Assembly (NCBI GenBank): GCA_035361075.1
Contig: DAOSBX010000001.1
Coordinates: forward strand, 62,001-126,000
DNA from: Candidatus Hydrogenedens sp.
GTDB taxonomy: Bacteria > Hydrogenedentota > Hydrogenedentia > Hydrogenedentales > Hydrogenedentaceae
Direction: 5' to 3'
DNA length: 64,000 bases
Shown: positions 9,194 to 18,900 of the stretch, in pieces
Position numbering within the stretch: the stretch's first letter is position 1
How the letters are laid out: the number at the start of each line of letters is the position of its first letter
The notes under the pieces: generated by a model
What the model was told of the DNA's origin: nothing
Databases searched by the model: none
What the model saw: only the letters and a program-made list of their open reading frames with translations
Translations under genes and position numbers: made by a program

Positions 9194-10675
9194 ATGAACT
9201 CACCGCACATCGTAATTATAGGAGCAGGCCCAGGAGGTTTAACCGCTGGAATGATACTTGCAAGTCATGGTTTTAAGGTGACAATCTTTGAGAAAGATCC
9301 AATCGTTGGAGGAAGAAATAAATATTTACAATTTGGAAATTATAAATTTGATTTAGGACCTACTTTTTTGATGATGCGTTATGTCCTGGAACAAGTGTTC
9401 CAATTAGCAGGGAGAGATGTACATGATTACCTTAAAATTTATAAATTAAATCCTATGTATCGATTGGCATTTAAAGATTTTTATCTGGATGTTACAGACG
9501 ACCATAAAGAAATGGCTGACAGAATTGAAAAATTATTTCCAAATGGAGGCGAGGGCTTTAAATATTTTATGAAGAGGGAAGCCAATCGGTTTAAATATAT
9601 GAGAAAATGTTTAGAAAAGCCGTATCTTTCGATATTTGACATGGTAGGAAAAGATTTAATGTTTGCACTACCACATCTTGCTATTGGAAGAACAGTAAAC
9701 GATGTGCTTTCAGATTACTATAAAGAGGAAAATCTTCGTATCTGTTTTTGTTTCCAAAGTAAATACTTGGGGATGTCACCATGGAAATGTCCCGGCGCTT
9801 TTGCTATGATTGCTTATGTAGAACATGAATTTGGAATTGACCATGTCGAGGGAGGTTTATCTGAAATTTCAAGTTCTATGGCAAAGGTGATAAATGAATA
9901 TGGAGGAGAAATATATACAAATACAAAAGTAGAACGGGTTGTTGTCGATAATGGGTCTGCTCATGGTGTCGTTTTAGAAGATGGAACAAAAATCAAAGCG
10001 GATGAAGTTATTATTAATGCAGATTTTGCGTATGCTATGAGTAGTTTGTTTAAAGGGGATTTATTGAAAAAATATGCACCAGATAAATTAAAGAAAAAGA
10101 AATATTCATGTTCTACATTTATGCTATATCTTGGTTTGGATAAACTATATGATGAAGTGCACCACACAATCCATTTTGCTGACAATTACTATCAGAATAC
10201 GGAAGACATTGCAAATCGTAAGGTATTGTCAGAAGATTTTTCTTTCTATATACGAAATGCAAGTTTATTAGACAAAACACTTGCACCTGAAGGACATTCT
10301 GCTCTTTACGTATTGGTTCCTGTTCCAAATAATACCTCTGGTATTAAGTGGGAAGACATTAGACAGGAATACAGAAATAAGGTTATAGATAGAATTAAAG
10401 AGAGAACCACCATGAAAGATATAGATAATCACATCGAAGTAGAGCATTGTATAACTCCACTGGATTGGGAACAAATAGGAGTGTATAACGGAGCGACATT
10501 TAATTTGGCTCATAATTTGGGACAAATGCTGTATTTTAGACCGCATAATAAATTTGAAGAAATAGATCATTGTTATCTGGTAGGAGGTGGAACACATCCA
10601 GGCAGTGGATTACCTACAATTTACGAATCTGCACGAATTACATCACAATTGATAATGGGAAAATACGACAAATAA
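9194..10675 (+). CDS. CrtI/phytoene desaturase family FAD oxidoreductase
   Basis: A 493-residue flavoprotein. The N-terminal Rossmann motif VIIGAGPGGLTAGMIL and GGRNKY (FAD binding) are followed by FDLGPTFLMM; the C-terminal FAD-contacting motif is GGGTHPGSGLPTIYESARIT. This is the arrangement of CrtI/CrtN-type carotenoid desaturases and related carotenoid oxidoreductases, which act on long polyenes at the membrane. AAAGGAGAACG precedes the ATG at 9194, which lies 23 bases after thiF. No phytoene or dehydrosqualene synthase gene is in the window, so the substrate is open; a retinol-saturase-like or other desaturase role is possible. It converges on the next gene with a 25-base gap. Confidence 0.85.
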   Translation: MNSPHIVIIGAGPGGLTAGMILASHGFKVTIFEKDPIVGGRNKYLQFGNYKFDLGPTFLMMRYVLEQVFQLAGRDVHDYLKIYKLNPMYRLAFKDFYLDVTDDHKEMADRIEKLFPNGGEGFKYFMKREANRFKYMRKCLEKPYLSIFDMVGKDLMFALPHLAIGRTVNDVLSDYYKEENLRICFCFQSKYLGMSPWKCPGAFAMIAYVEHEFGIDHVEGGLSEISSSMAKVINEYGGEIYTNTKVERVVVDNGSAHGVVLEDGTKIKADEVIINADFAYAMSSLFKGDLLKKYAPDKLKKKKYSCSTFMLYLGLDKLYDEVHHTIHFADNYYQNTEDIANRKVLSEDFSFYIRNASLLDKTLAPEGHSALYVLVPVPNNTSGIKWEDIRQEYRNKVIDRIKERTTMKDIDNHIEVEHCITPLDWEQIGVYNGATFNLAHNLGQMLYFRPHNKFEEIDHCYLVGGGTHPGSGLPTIYESARITSQLIMGKYDK

Positions 10676-10700
10676 TATAAAAAAACTGTGTTATATTTAT

Positions 10701-13400
10701 CTATTCTAATCCGGGAGCAAAGCCATCTTCACTATTGGGGTCACAATGATAATATCCCCCAGCAGAATTAAATAGTTGAATAACTCTTAACACTTCATAT
10801 AAATTAATATTGAAGTCGGCTGGATTATAGTCAGCAGAATGATTCCTACAATTTCTTGGTCCATCAGGTATGGGAGCATAACCATCTTCAGTCCCCGGTT
10901 TACAAGAATATCCTCCAACATTGTAGAACTGAATTGCACGGAGAAGTTCAACAAGTTCAATTTGCCAATTTCCATTCGAATCTAAACTATGATGATAAAT
11001 TATTTCTCCTTCACCCTCTTCTGGTTGTCCTTCAGTTATTCCTTCAATAGTCCCTTCTTCTATTTGACCTTCTGTAGTGCCTTCACCTTCTTCCTGACAT
11101 TTGTTGAAGATTAAAGCCCATTCTTCAACACGACCTACCTCTCCAGAGACAGCATCCGCAACCTGAAGTGTCCATCTTCCGTACATATTCTCTCCTTGGA
11201 ACGTAGATAAAGGCATTATAGGTGCAAATTCTCCTGTATATGGACTTGAAGCCGAATCGATGGGTACTGATGACGTATCAGTAAACACAGTATTTATCAT
11301 ATTTTCTCCACCTAATGGCAAAGAAATGAACAAAAGAACTTCAGTTCCATTTGGAGATATAAGTTTCATTCTTAATTGGCTCACATCAGAGTGAGTTACT
11401 GTTACACGAACACAAACATTATTAATTATTTTTGAAACAGGAACATTCAAAGGTAAGAAGCTATTTCCTGGGTCTAATAAGGTTGAAAAATGTGTTGTCT
11501 TTATTTCAATGTCACACTCAGGATATTGTATTTCGCCTTCCCCTTCGGTGGGCTGTCCTTCACCTTCTTCGCCTTCACCCTCCTCTTCTTCGCCTTCACC
11601 TTCTAACGTTCCTTCCAATCCGGATGATGGGCAGATACCATCATAATGGACTATACAACCTTTCTCTTCAAGTAATGGTATTTGTTCACAAATAACAGAC
11701 TCTGGTAAGGAGTTCCCTTCTAATCCTATTTCATCACCTGAACCTAACCCATTATTTTGTATTAATGCAGTAAGGTCGGTAATTTGATTGTCCCAAAGGT
11801 ATAAATTATTTAAACTCTCCAAGTTTTGTAAGGGCGAAATATCACTTATGTTATTTCTCCCAATGTTCAATGTTTTTAAATTAAACAAAGAACTTAAAGG
11901 AGATAAGTCGGAAATAATATTATTCCATAGATTTAGATTCTCAAGGTTTCTAATTTTGTATATCCCTGCTAAGTTTTGAATTCCACGCGATTTGCCATTT
12001 AAAGTTTTGATTGCCACTAAATCGCCTTCATATATCTCTTTTGTTTGGTCAAAACCAAGAGCATCTCTAACGGCTGCCTCTAAATTAGGGTCCTCAAAGT
12101 GAACTATTTCGCCAGCACCGAACACGTCAAGGTATATTTCTTGCGAAATAACTTGTTCACTTCCGGATACTGCTCGGCATTGATAGGCCCCTTGACTGGA
12201 ACCTGTTACAGGGTTAATAATCCACTGGTTTGAATTCGGTCCCTCAACAACTCCGTTATGACTCCAGTAATAGGTTGGAACTGTTGTGCCTCCTTTTACC
12301 TTAAACAGGAGCACGGCTTGTTCGCCCACATTGTACAGACCGCCTACAGGCTGAATTAATATTTGTAAGGGAACTCTTCTTACACCGAGATAGACACCCC
12401 ATGATTGTCGTCCTCCTAATCGGGCAGATGGATTATAAACCGAAGCGGAATCAGAAACTGCAATAGAGAATCGAGCGTTGTCTAATGAAGTTGCATAAGG
12501 AATGACATACGTAGATGAATTAGGACCGACAAGTTCAAAAGAGGATGGAAATGAATACCCATTTGAATCTGTTCTTAGCCATTGGAACGTAAGTGGGCCA
12601 CTTCCTCCGACTACTTGAACAGTTAACGTTGCCTGGTCACCAGTATCTACAACACCCGGATTTGCCCATATCCCCACTATCCTCGGAGGCGGTACAATAT
12701 TGCATCTTGAAAACCATACTTCTCGTGTTCCTGAACCAGAATACTCTTGAATATTGCTTACCCCGTCACCTTCTATATCTCCACCGGCCCCTAAGTAATT
12801 TGTTCCAGTATTACCAAATGTGACATATCTACTCGGTCCAAAATTAATATAATCATTTAAATTAATATAGTCTAATGCCCAACCATAACCTTCACGCTCT
12901 GCAAAATATCGCACGAGGTCTTTTAAAAAACTATTAAGAAAGTTAAAAGTTACAGAGTCTCCACATGTCATATAACCGGCTAAAAAATATTGGACAGCAA
13001 AAGCAAGTAGAGGATCTTCATTTCGTAATTCGTTAATAACATCAAAATGAAAGGTTTGTCCAAGGACATTTATAGTAATATTTAAATCTCTTTCTACTTG
13101 TTGCATATTTGCTCGAAATCCCTCTTGAATAGCGATGACTCTTGCAAGAGGAAGGTCAGGCGAATTATTTAGTAATACTGCAGATAAGAGCCCTAAATGA
13201 TCTTCTTCTTTAAGTCCGTTACCATCACGGTCTGCCCCATAAAGATGGGCGAATCTCCCTGGAGCCATATCATCGAGAGTATAATCAATCGCCCAAATTA
13301 TATAATCATAATCGACATCTATTCGGTCTGTATAGCCAATGTGAGGCAGTAGTAAAAAGATAGTAATTATTATTACAACCAATGACTTTGAAATATTCAT
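10701..13400 (-). CDS. Secreted multidomain protein: Ig-like, LRR, P-domain, EGE linkers, EF-hand-like duplex
   Basis: The protein has 899 residues. A signal peptide (1-24) precedes an N-terminal region with an EF-hand-like GADRDGNGLKEED. Two Ig-like domains (about 237-340 and 343-425) follow, then internalin-style leucine-rich repeats (about 430-580; NLENLNLWNNIISDLSPL and two similar units). A Glu-Gly linker (594-624) leads to a proprotein convertase P-domain (about 627-767, containing VRVTVTHSDVSQLRMKLISP and YGRWTLQVADAVSGEVG). A second Glu-Gly-Thr linker and a C-terminal duplex of EF-hand-like modules (about 803-899, SNGNWQIELVELLRAIQFYN and NINLYEVLRVIQLFNSAGG) end the protein. It is extracellular and probably adhesive; no protease catalytic domain accompanies the P-domain. 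It is divergent from the Gly-rich gene at 13624. Confidence 0.85.
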   Translation of the reverse strand: MNISKSLVVIIITIFLLLPHIGYTDRIDVDYDYIIWAIDYTLDDMAPGRFAHLYGADRDGNGLKEEDHLGLLSAVLLNNSPDLPLARVIAIQEGFRANMQQVERDLNITINVLGQTFHFDVINELRNEDPLLAFAVQYFLAGYMTCGDSVTFNFLNSFLKDLVRYFAEREGYGWALDYINLNDYINFGPSRYVTFGNTGTNYLGAGGDIEGDGVSNIQEYSGSGTREVWFSRCNIVPPPRIVGIWANPGVVDTGDQATLTVQVVGGSGPLTFQWLRTDSNGYSFPSSFELVGPNSSTYVIPYATSLDNARFSIAVSDSASVYNPSARLGGRQSWGVYLGVRRVPLQILIQPVGGLYNVGEQAVLLFKVKGGTTVPTYYWSHNGVVEGPNSNQWIINPVTGSSQGAYQCRAVSGSEQVISQEIYLDVFGAGEIVHFEDPNLEAAVRDALGFDQTKEIYEGDLVAIKTLNGKSRGIQNLAGIYKIRNLENLNLWNNIISDLSPLSSLFNLKTLNIGRNNISDISPLQNLESLNNLYLWDNQITDLTALIQNNGLGSGDEIGLEGNSLPESVICEQIPLLEEKGCIVHYDGICPSSGLEGTLEGEGEEEEGEGEEGEGQPTEGEGEIQYPECDIEIKTTHFSTLLDPGNSFLPLNVPVSKIINNVCVRVTVTHSDVSQLRMKLISPNGTEVLLFISLPLGGENMINTVFTDTSSVPIDSASSPYTGEFAPIMPLSTFQGENMYGRWTLQVADAVSGEVGRVEEWALIFNKCQEEGEGTTEGQIEEGTIEGITEGQPEEGEGEIIYHHSLDSNGNWQIELVELLRAIQFYNVGGYSCKPGTEDGYAPIPDGPRNCRNHSADYNPADFNINLYEVLRVIQLFNSAGGYYHCDPNSEDGFAPGLE

Positions 13401-13623
13401 TTATTATCTCCCTTCTTAAAATTTCAAGTTTTATAAAAATTTTATCTCTAAATCATATTATATAATAAAATGATAATAAATAAAACAAAAAAAAATAAAA
13501 AAAATAGCAAATAAAATTTGTTTTATTTATCGAATTTAATTATACTATATTTGTTATTACATAAAAATAATTTTTTATGTATAATTTATGTATAATATAT
13601 TTACAAATAAAGAGGTAGTTTCA
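13401..13623. promoter_or_regulatory. AT-rich divergent intergenic region with duplicated -10-like element
   Basis: About 220 bp between two divergent surface-protein genes, almost entirely A and T. ATGTATAAT occurs twice in tandem, at 13577-13585 and 13588-13596, 28-47 bases before the ATG at 13624, giving two possible -10 boxes (TATAAT at 13580-13585 and 13591-13596). No convincing -35 box lies at 16-18 bases for either. The rest holds A-runs and nothing else recognisable. The same nonamer recurs upstream of 31026 and 35687. Confidence 0.4.
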
Positions 13624-15864
13624 ATGAATAAAAAGTTAAGGGTTTATAATATAAAAATGGATAGAAGGATAATCTTATTTTCATGTTTAGTTATTGTGTT
13701 ATCTTCTTTGTCATGGTCACAATCAGCGTTAGATTTACTTTATAATGCTGAAGAAGGTTTGGGACACCAGAACCGTCCATTGAATCTTGCTAATAGGGTA
13801 GGAACTATTATTATTGACACGGACTCAATGACTATTTATGGTGATATAACGCCGACGAGGTATGGGGAAGACGTTTTTGGTGTGTGTGTGTTTCGTTTTA
13901 GTTATGTAAATTTGGGTCCCGGTGTTAATGTGGTTATTCAAGGTAAAAGGCCATTGGCTATTCTTTCCGCTGGGGATATGGTTATTAGTACCAATCTTAC
14001 AGTAGCACCAGGCACATTAGGTGGTGCTTTTGGTGGTGAAGGAGGTAAAGGTGGTGGTGGAGGTAAAGCAGGTAGTGGTATGGGTGCAGAAGGTGGCTTT
14101 GGTGGTAATGCTGGTGCAGGGGGAATAGGTTATGATGAACTGAGTAATGGACATGCTGGCGCTGTTGGGATTAGAGGAAGTGATTCCGTTCCGGGAACAT
14201 GGGAAGGTGAATTTATGCCATCAGGTTTTGTGGGTGAAAATGGTAAAGTAGGAAAAAATGGACAATGTTTGATTCCTCCGAATTCGTTATTAATAGCAGG
14301 TGGTAGTGGTGGTGGAGGAGGGGGTGGCGGTGGTGGAACAGGAGGTTCCGGTGATGGCGGAGGTGGAGGAGGTGGAGGTTCTGGAGGAGGAGGTGGTGGA
14401 GCGTTTACACTTATTTTGCCTACTGAAGAAAAGTCTGGTGAAGGAGGAGGGATTGGTTCTACAATAGGAGGTGCAGGTGGAGATGGAGGTAAAGGTGGAA
14501 ATGGCGGAACAGGAGCTTTAGGTGGGGATGGAGGAGATAATTATCCATTGGGCTCAAAAGAAATTGTGTCCATGTTTATTAAAGATTACGGAGAAAATGG
14601 TGGAGACGGCGGTAAAGGAGGAACAGGCGGTGGGGCTTTAATTTTAGGGGCAAGAGGAATGTTAACAATTGCAAATAATATTTTTATTGATGTGTCTGCT
14701 GCGCCACCTCAAAATGGCACTGCTGGAACTGGAGGAGGTGCCGGTGGTAGAGGAGGGTATGGAACCCCCGGTATGGTGAAACTTCAAGGTTCTGTTCTCA
14801 ACCTTCCAACAGGAACACAACGGGTTACAGTAAAAGCAAACTATTCTGGGGATTTATTTGCAGAATCAAATGGCAGAGTTACTTTGATAACGAACATGTC
14901 TCAATACTTACTTAGTTTCAGATTGCCTAAATTTACGAATCAAGGCACATTGGTAGGCTTGACCACCAATAATTCAGTATTGAGAGATTTTAATATTTTT
15001 AATCCAGAGGAAGATACACCATTAATTCCCGAACTAATTTCTGGTCTTGATGTTGAAGGTTATTTAACAAATAATGTTTTATACGAAGATTTAATAGAAT
15101 CTGCTGTTCCTGAATTAGAAGTTAGGGGTGTAGAATTAATAAGGATAACGGGTAGTAATTCATATTTTGAGGGTTTTGACCATATCATATTAGTAAATAA
15201 AGGAGAAATGAATTTATCAAGAGTTTATATAAAAGTGGGCAATGATAATCCAGTACCTATAGGCTTTGGAACGGGTGATCTTGATGTTAATGAAAGATGG
15301 ACAACATTAATTACAACAGCAGACCCATTAACTCCTGTTGATGTATATGTTCTTGATGCAATTCCAGGTGAAGGAGAGGGTATCGAAGAGGGCATTGTAG
15401 AAGGTATTATAGAAGGTGAAGGGCAAACCGAAGGTTCAATAGAAGGAATAAATGAAGGAGAAGGGATAATTGAGGGAATTGTTGAAGGCACAGTTGAAGG
15501 AGAGGGAATAACCGAAGGAACAGTTGAAGGTGGAGTAGAAGGGGAAGGAATAACAGAAGGTGAACCTTGTACATATCATTCCGCAGATCTAAATAAAGAC
15601 TGGACTATTGTTCTTACTGAATTACTTCGTGTAATACAGCTTTTTAATTCTAATGCATACCATTGTGATGCGGAGACAGAAGATGGATATGCTACTGGTT
15701 CAGGTTCGCATGATTGTTCTCCACATGATAGCGATTACAGCCCTGTATCGTGGAAAATAGAGTTAAATGAATTACTTCGACTAATTCAATTTTTTAATTC
15801 GACGGGTAGTAAGTATCATTGTGATTCAAATGGTGAAGATGGATATGCTCCCGGAGGAGATTAG
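13624..15864 (+). CDS. Secreted glycine-rich protein with EGE linker and EF-hand-like C-terminal duplex
   Basis: The protein has 746 residues from ATG 13624, chosen because AGAGG lies eight bases upstream; the open frame reaches back to 13588 without a binding site. A signal peptide ends near SLSWSQS. An N-terminal module (about 40-130: VFRFSYVNLGPGVNVVIQGK, RPLAILSAGDMVI) resembles that of the Gly-rich protein at 15994. A Gly-dominated region (about 134-383, long GGGGG runs) ends in GTPGMVKLQGSVL, also shared. After a mixed domain (about 390-580) come an EGE/IEG linker (581-648) and a duplicated EF-hand-like module (649-746; DLNKDWTIVLTELLRVIQLF has Asp/Asn at calcium-loop positions). It is probably a surface or matrix protein; no enzyme motif is seen. 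Confidence 0.82.
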   Translation: MNKKLRVYNIKMDRRIILFSCLVIVLSSLSWSQSALDLLYNAEEGLGHQNRPLNLANRVGTIIIDTDSMTIYGDITPTRYGEDVFGVCVFRFSYVNLGPGVNVVIQGKRPLAILSAGDMVISTNLTVAPGTLGGAFGGEGGKGGGGGKAGSGMGAEGGFGGNAGAGGIGYDELSNGHAGAVGIRGSDSVPGTWEGEFMPSGFVGENGKVGKNGQCLIPPNSLLIAGGSGGGGGGGGGGTGGSGDGGGGGGGGSGGGGGGAFTLILPTEEKSGEGGGIGSTIGGAGGDGGKGGNGGTGALGGDGGDNYPLGSKEIVSMFIKDYGENGGDGGKGGTGGGALILGARGMLTIANNIFIDVSAAPPQNGTAGTGGGAGGRGGYGTPGMVKLQGSVLNLPTGTQRVTVKANYSGDLFAESNGRVTLITNMSQYLLSFRLPKFTNQGTLVGLTTNNSVLRDFNIFNPEEDTPLIPELISGLDVEGYLTNNVLYEDLIESAVPELEVRGVELIRITGSNSYFEGFDHIILVNKGEMNLSRVYIKVGNDNPVPIGFGTGDLDVNERWTTLITTADPLTPVDVYVLDAIPGEGEGIEEGIVEGIIEGEGQTEGSIEGINEGEGIIEGIVEGTVEGEGITEGTVEGGVEGEGITEGEPCTYHSADLNKDWTIVLTELLRVIQLFNSNAYHCDAETEDGYATGSGSHDCSPHDSDYSPVSWKIELNELLRLIQFFNSTGSKYHCDSNGEDGYAPGGD
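15364..15567 (+). repeat. EGE/VEGIIEG linker repeat
   Basis: About 200 bp of degenerate short tandem repeats (gaagg(a/t/c) units) encode Glu-Gly-rich steps such as VEGIIEGEGQTEGSIEGINE. The region joins the globular part of the Gly-rich protein to its EF-hand-like duplex. Third-position variation keeps the amino acids while changing the DNA, which suggests selection on the peptide rather than recent slippage. Confidence 0.8.
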
Positions 15865-15993
15865 GTGAAAATTTTATTAGGAAAAATAACAATAGAAGTT
15901 TATTGATTTTATGGAAATAAAATTATATAATATAAATATGATTAGGATTTATAATATAATTAAATTTACTTTAATGTAAAGGAGGAAGGATAA

Positions 15994-18900
15994 ATGAAAA
16001 AATATTATTTGAACAATTTTATTTTATTGTTGGCTGTCATGTATTCATTGTTGTTTGCAATGAATAGTGAAGCTCAAACATCCAGCGCGTATTATGTTGG
16101 TGACCCAAACGGACCTGATTTAATAGCACCAAGTGGCGGTGTAATAACATTCAATACAGATGGTCTGTTTATGGAGGGACAGAATGGAGTTACTCCTACT
16201 TTACATTACGCCACAAATGCTGGAGGGGTGGCTGTATTTAATTTTAAGAATGTAAATATATCTGCTGGGGTAACAATTAATGTCATAGGAACAAGGCCTC
16301 TTGCAATTGCCGCCTATAGAGATATGACTGTAGCATCATCTTTTAATGTAAATGGTTCTTTGGCTGGACGTTCCGGAGGAGGAGTTGGTGGCTCTGGTGG
16401 TGCTGGAGGAGCAGGTAGGCCTGGTGGTTCATCCGCTGGTCAAGGTGGTGCTGGTGGGCCATCAAGACCTGGAGGACCCGGTACTGATAGTTTTTGGCAA
16501 CAAGGACAACCAGGACAAGGTGGTGTTGTTGGTGTAAATGGTTCGCAAGGTGCTAATGGTTTTGCTGGGCAAAATGGTTCAGCAGGTTCACCAGGTACAT
16601 ACGGTTTTGGTTCACAAGGCGGTCCTGCTGGTGGTAGCCTTGGTCAGGGTGGAACCATAGGTGGTTCTGGCGGGGGATATGGTATGGGTTCTACCGCTGT
16701 AGGTAGTGCTGGGAGTGGTGGTGGAACGGGTTTCCCTCATGGTGGTAATGGTGGTAATGGGACAGATGCTAACCAGTCCTTACCCGGAACAAACGGAGCA
16801 AGTGGTCAGCAGGGAGAAAATGGAAAAAATGGTGGAGATGGTTACAGTGGGATGTTTAATGTGCCTGTAAATACATTGGATCTGTTTGGTGGTGCTGGTG
16901 GTGCTGGCGGTGGTGGTGGCGGCGGTGGTCAAGGTGGTGGTCAAGGTGGTGGTGGCGGTGGTGGTGCTAGTGGTGGTAGTGGTGGTGGTGGTGGTGCCGG
17001 TGAATATCTTGCAGACCGTGCAAATGGAGGTGATGGAGGTGCGAGTGGAAAAGGAGGAGATGGTGGTGTAGGTGGAATCGGTGGAGTTGGTGGTTCTGGA
17101 GGTAGTGGTGGAAACGGTGGTAATGGTGGAGGTGCTATTATCCTATCTGCAAGAGGTTTGTTACGTGTTCCTTCCTTAATGACAGTAGATGTGTCTTGTA
17201 CTCCTCCTACAACGGGTTCTCCAGGGACTATTGCCCCTTCGTTAGGCCAACCGAATGGACCACAAGTGGGTTACCCGTCTACAGGTCGTGGGTTTGGTGT
17301 AGCAGGCGAACCTGGACAGGTTATAGATTTGTTACTATTTACAATTGAGGGTGGAGATGGTGGTAAGGGTGGTAATGGCAATTTAGGTGGTTCCGGAGGT
17401 AATGGTACAGTAGGAGGTAATGGTGGTTCAGGTGGTAATGGCGGATATGCAACTCCAGGAATGGTTAAACTCCATGGTTCTATCGTTATAGCAAATAATT
17501 TAGTGGTAACTGCGGGTGGGGCGAGAGATAGTGACCCGAATAATAATGGAAAACTCACTGTTATTTCAAATATGAATGATGATTTGTTGAATCAATATCA
17601 ACCAAATACAACGTTGTCTACACCGACACTTGTACGTGGTTCAACCACAAATCCAGGAATTTATGGTATTTCAACATTTACAGATGAAAATCGTTTTCCA
17701 AATCATTATTATAAGCATCCTTTTATCCCACAATTATTAGGTGGTCCTAATATTGAAGGTACTTTACAATCACCTTACTGGAATGAGAGTTATGTAAGCG
17801 TATTGGCGCCAATAGCAGTAATTCCACAGGGTGCTGCACCGGGAACTCCCAGGGTTGTTATGAAACGTTTGAATTATGGTGGTGGTAATAATTGGAGTCC
17901 ATTTAAGGAATTTGACCAGATTTTTGTGATTAATGAGTCAGACCAGACATTTTCAGGACTCTTTTTAAAAGTGGATAATGAAACATTTACACCGCCTGCG
18001 ACGCCGAAGAAGATTAATAATGGTACAGGCGAATTACAACCCTACCAAATATGGACAACTACAGTACCATATAATTCGGTAGTAGCATTGTTACAATTAG
18101 CACAAATATTACAACAACCTACGGATTTAGCAGTTTGGCCTGGTGGATATGCAAAATTTTCTGTCGTAGTGCAGAGTTCGACAGCTGTTGAATATCAATG
18201 GTTCCGTAACACAGATGGAACATTTAGAGAAATTATTGGGGCAACAAATAACTTCTACGAAATTTTGTCAGTTCCTGAAGCCTTGCAAGGTTGGTATAGA
18301 GTGAGAATTAGAAATTCAGCAGGTGATGTGTTCTCAAGGGATGCCTTCTTGAATGTGTTAGAAGCGCCAATAATTACTCAGCATCCACAGGATGTGAATG
18401 AATATCCTAATATGCTTGTGTCGTTTAATGTAGAAACGTTAAAACCCACTGACCCACCTCCTGCCCCAGGGATTGACCCAACAATAGATTATACAATTGT
18501 TAGTAGAGGTTATCAGTGGCAGTATGCACCTCAGATTGAACCACCAGAGTTACCTCCTGAGACAATACCACCAGATAGTGCATTTGTGGATTTGCCAGGC
18601 TCGGAAGCGAGAGAAAAGACTTTGGTAATACCATCTGTTAGTGAAGCAAATCAAGGTTGGTATCGAGTTAAGGTGATGAATGATACTGGTGAAGCTATCT
18701 CTAATCCTGCCAAATTGAATGTATATGACGGGGTTAAGATTTTAAGCCATCCATCAAGTATATCTGCGCCACCGCACGCAAATGTTACTTTCCAGTGCAG
18801 GGTAACTGGTGCATTACCTATCTGGTGGCAATGGCAGAAGGCAACGAGTGAAAGTGGTCCGTGGTCGAATGTCCCTGGCTTAAGTGGTTCATATCCTATT

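Noticed and set aside
10701..13400. Subtilisin/kexin-type protease suggested by the P-domain
   Set aside because: No Asp-His-Ser peptidase domain is present in the protein; the P-domain stands alone among adhesion modules.
16352..17071. Val/Leu-rich frames opposite and offset to the Gly-rich region
   Set aside because: They are frame-shifted readings of GGN-repeat DNA, with low complexity and no start signals.
14023..17460. Possible CRISPR or tandem satellite
   Set aside because: The repeats are irregular Gly codons within genes, without regular spacers.
17271..17558. Pro-rich minus-strand open frame
   Set aside because: Antisense of Gly codons gives Pro; no ribosome binding site, and the plus-strand gene explains the DNA.
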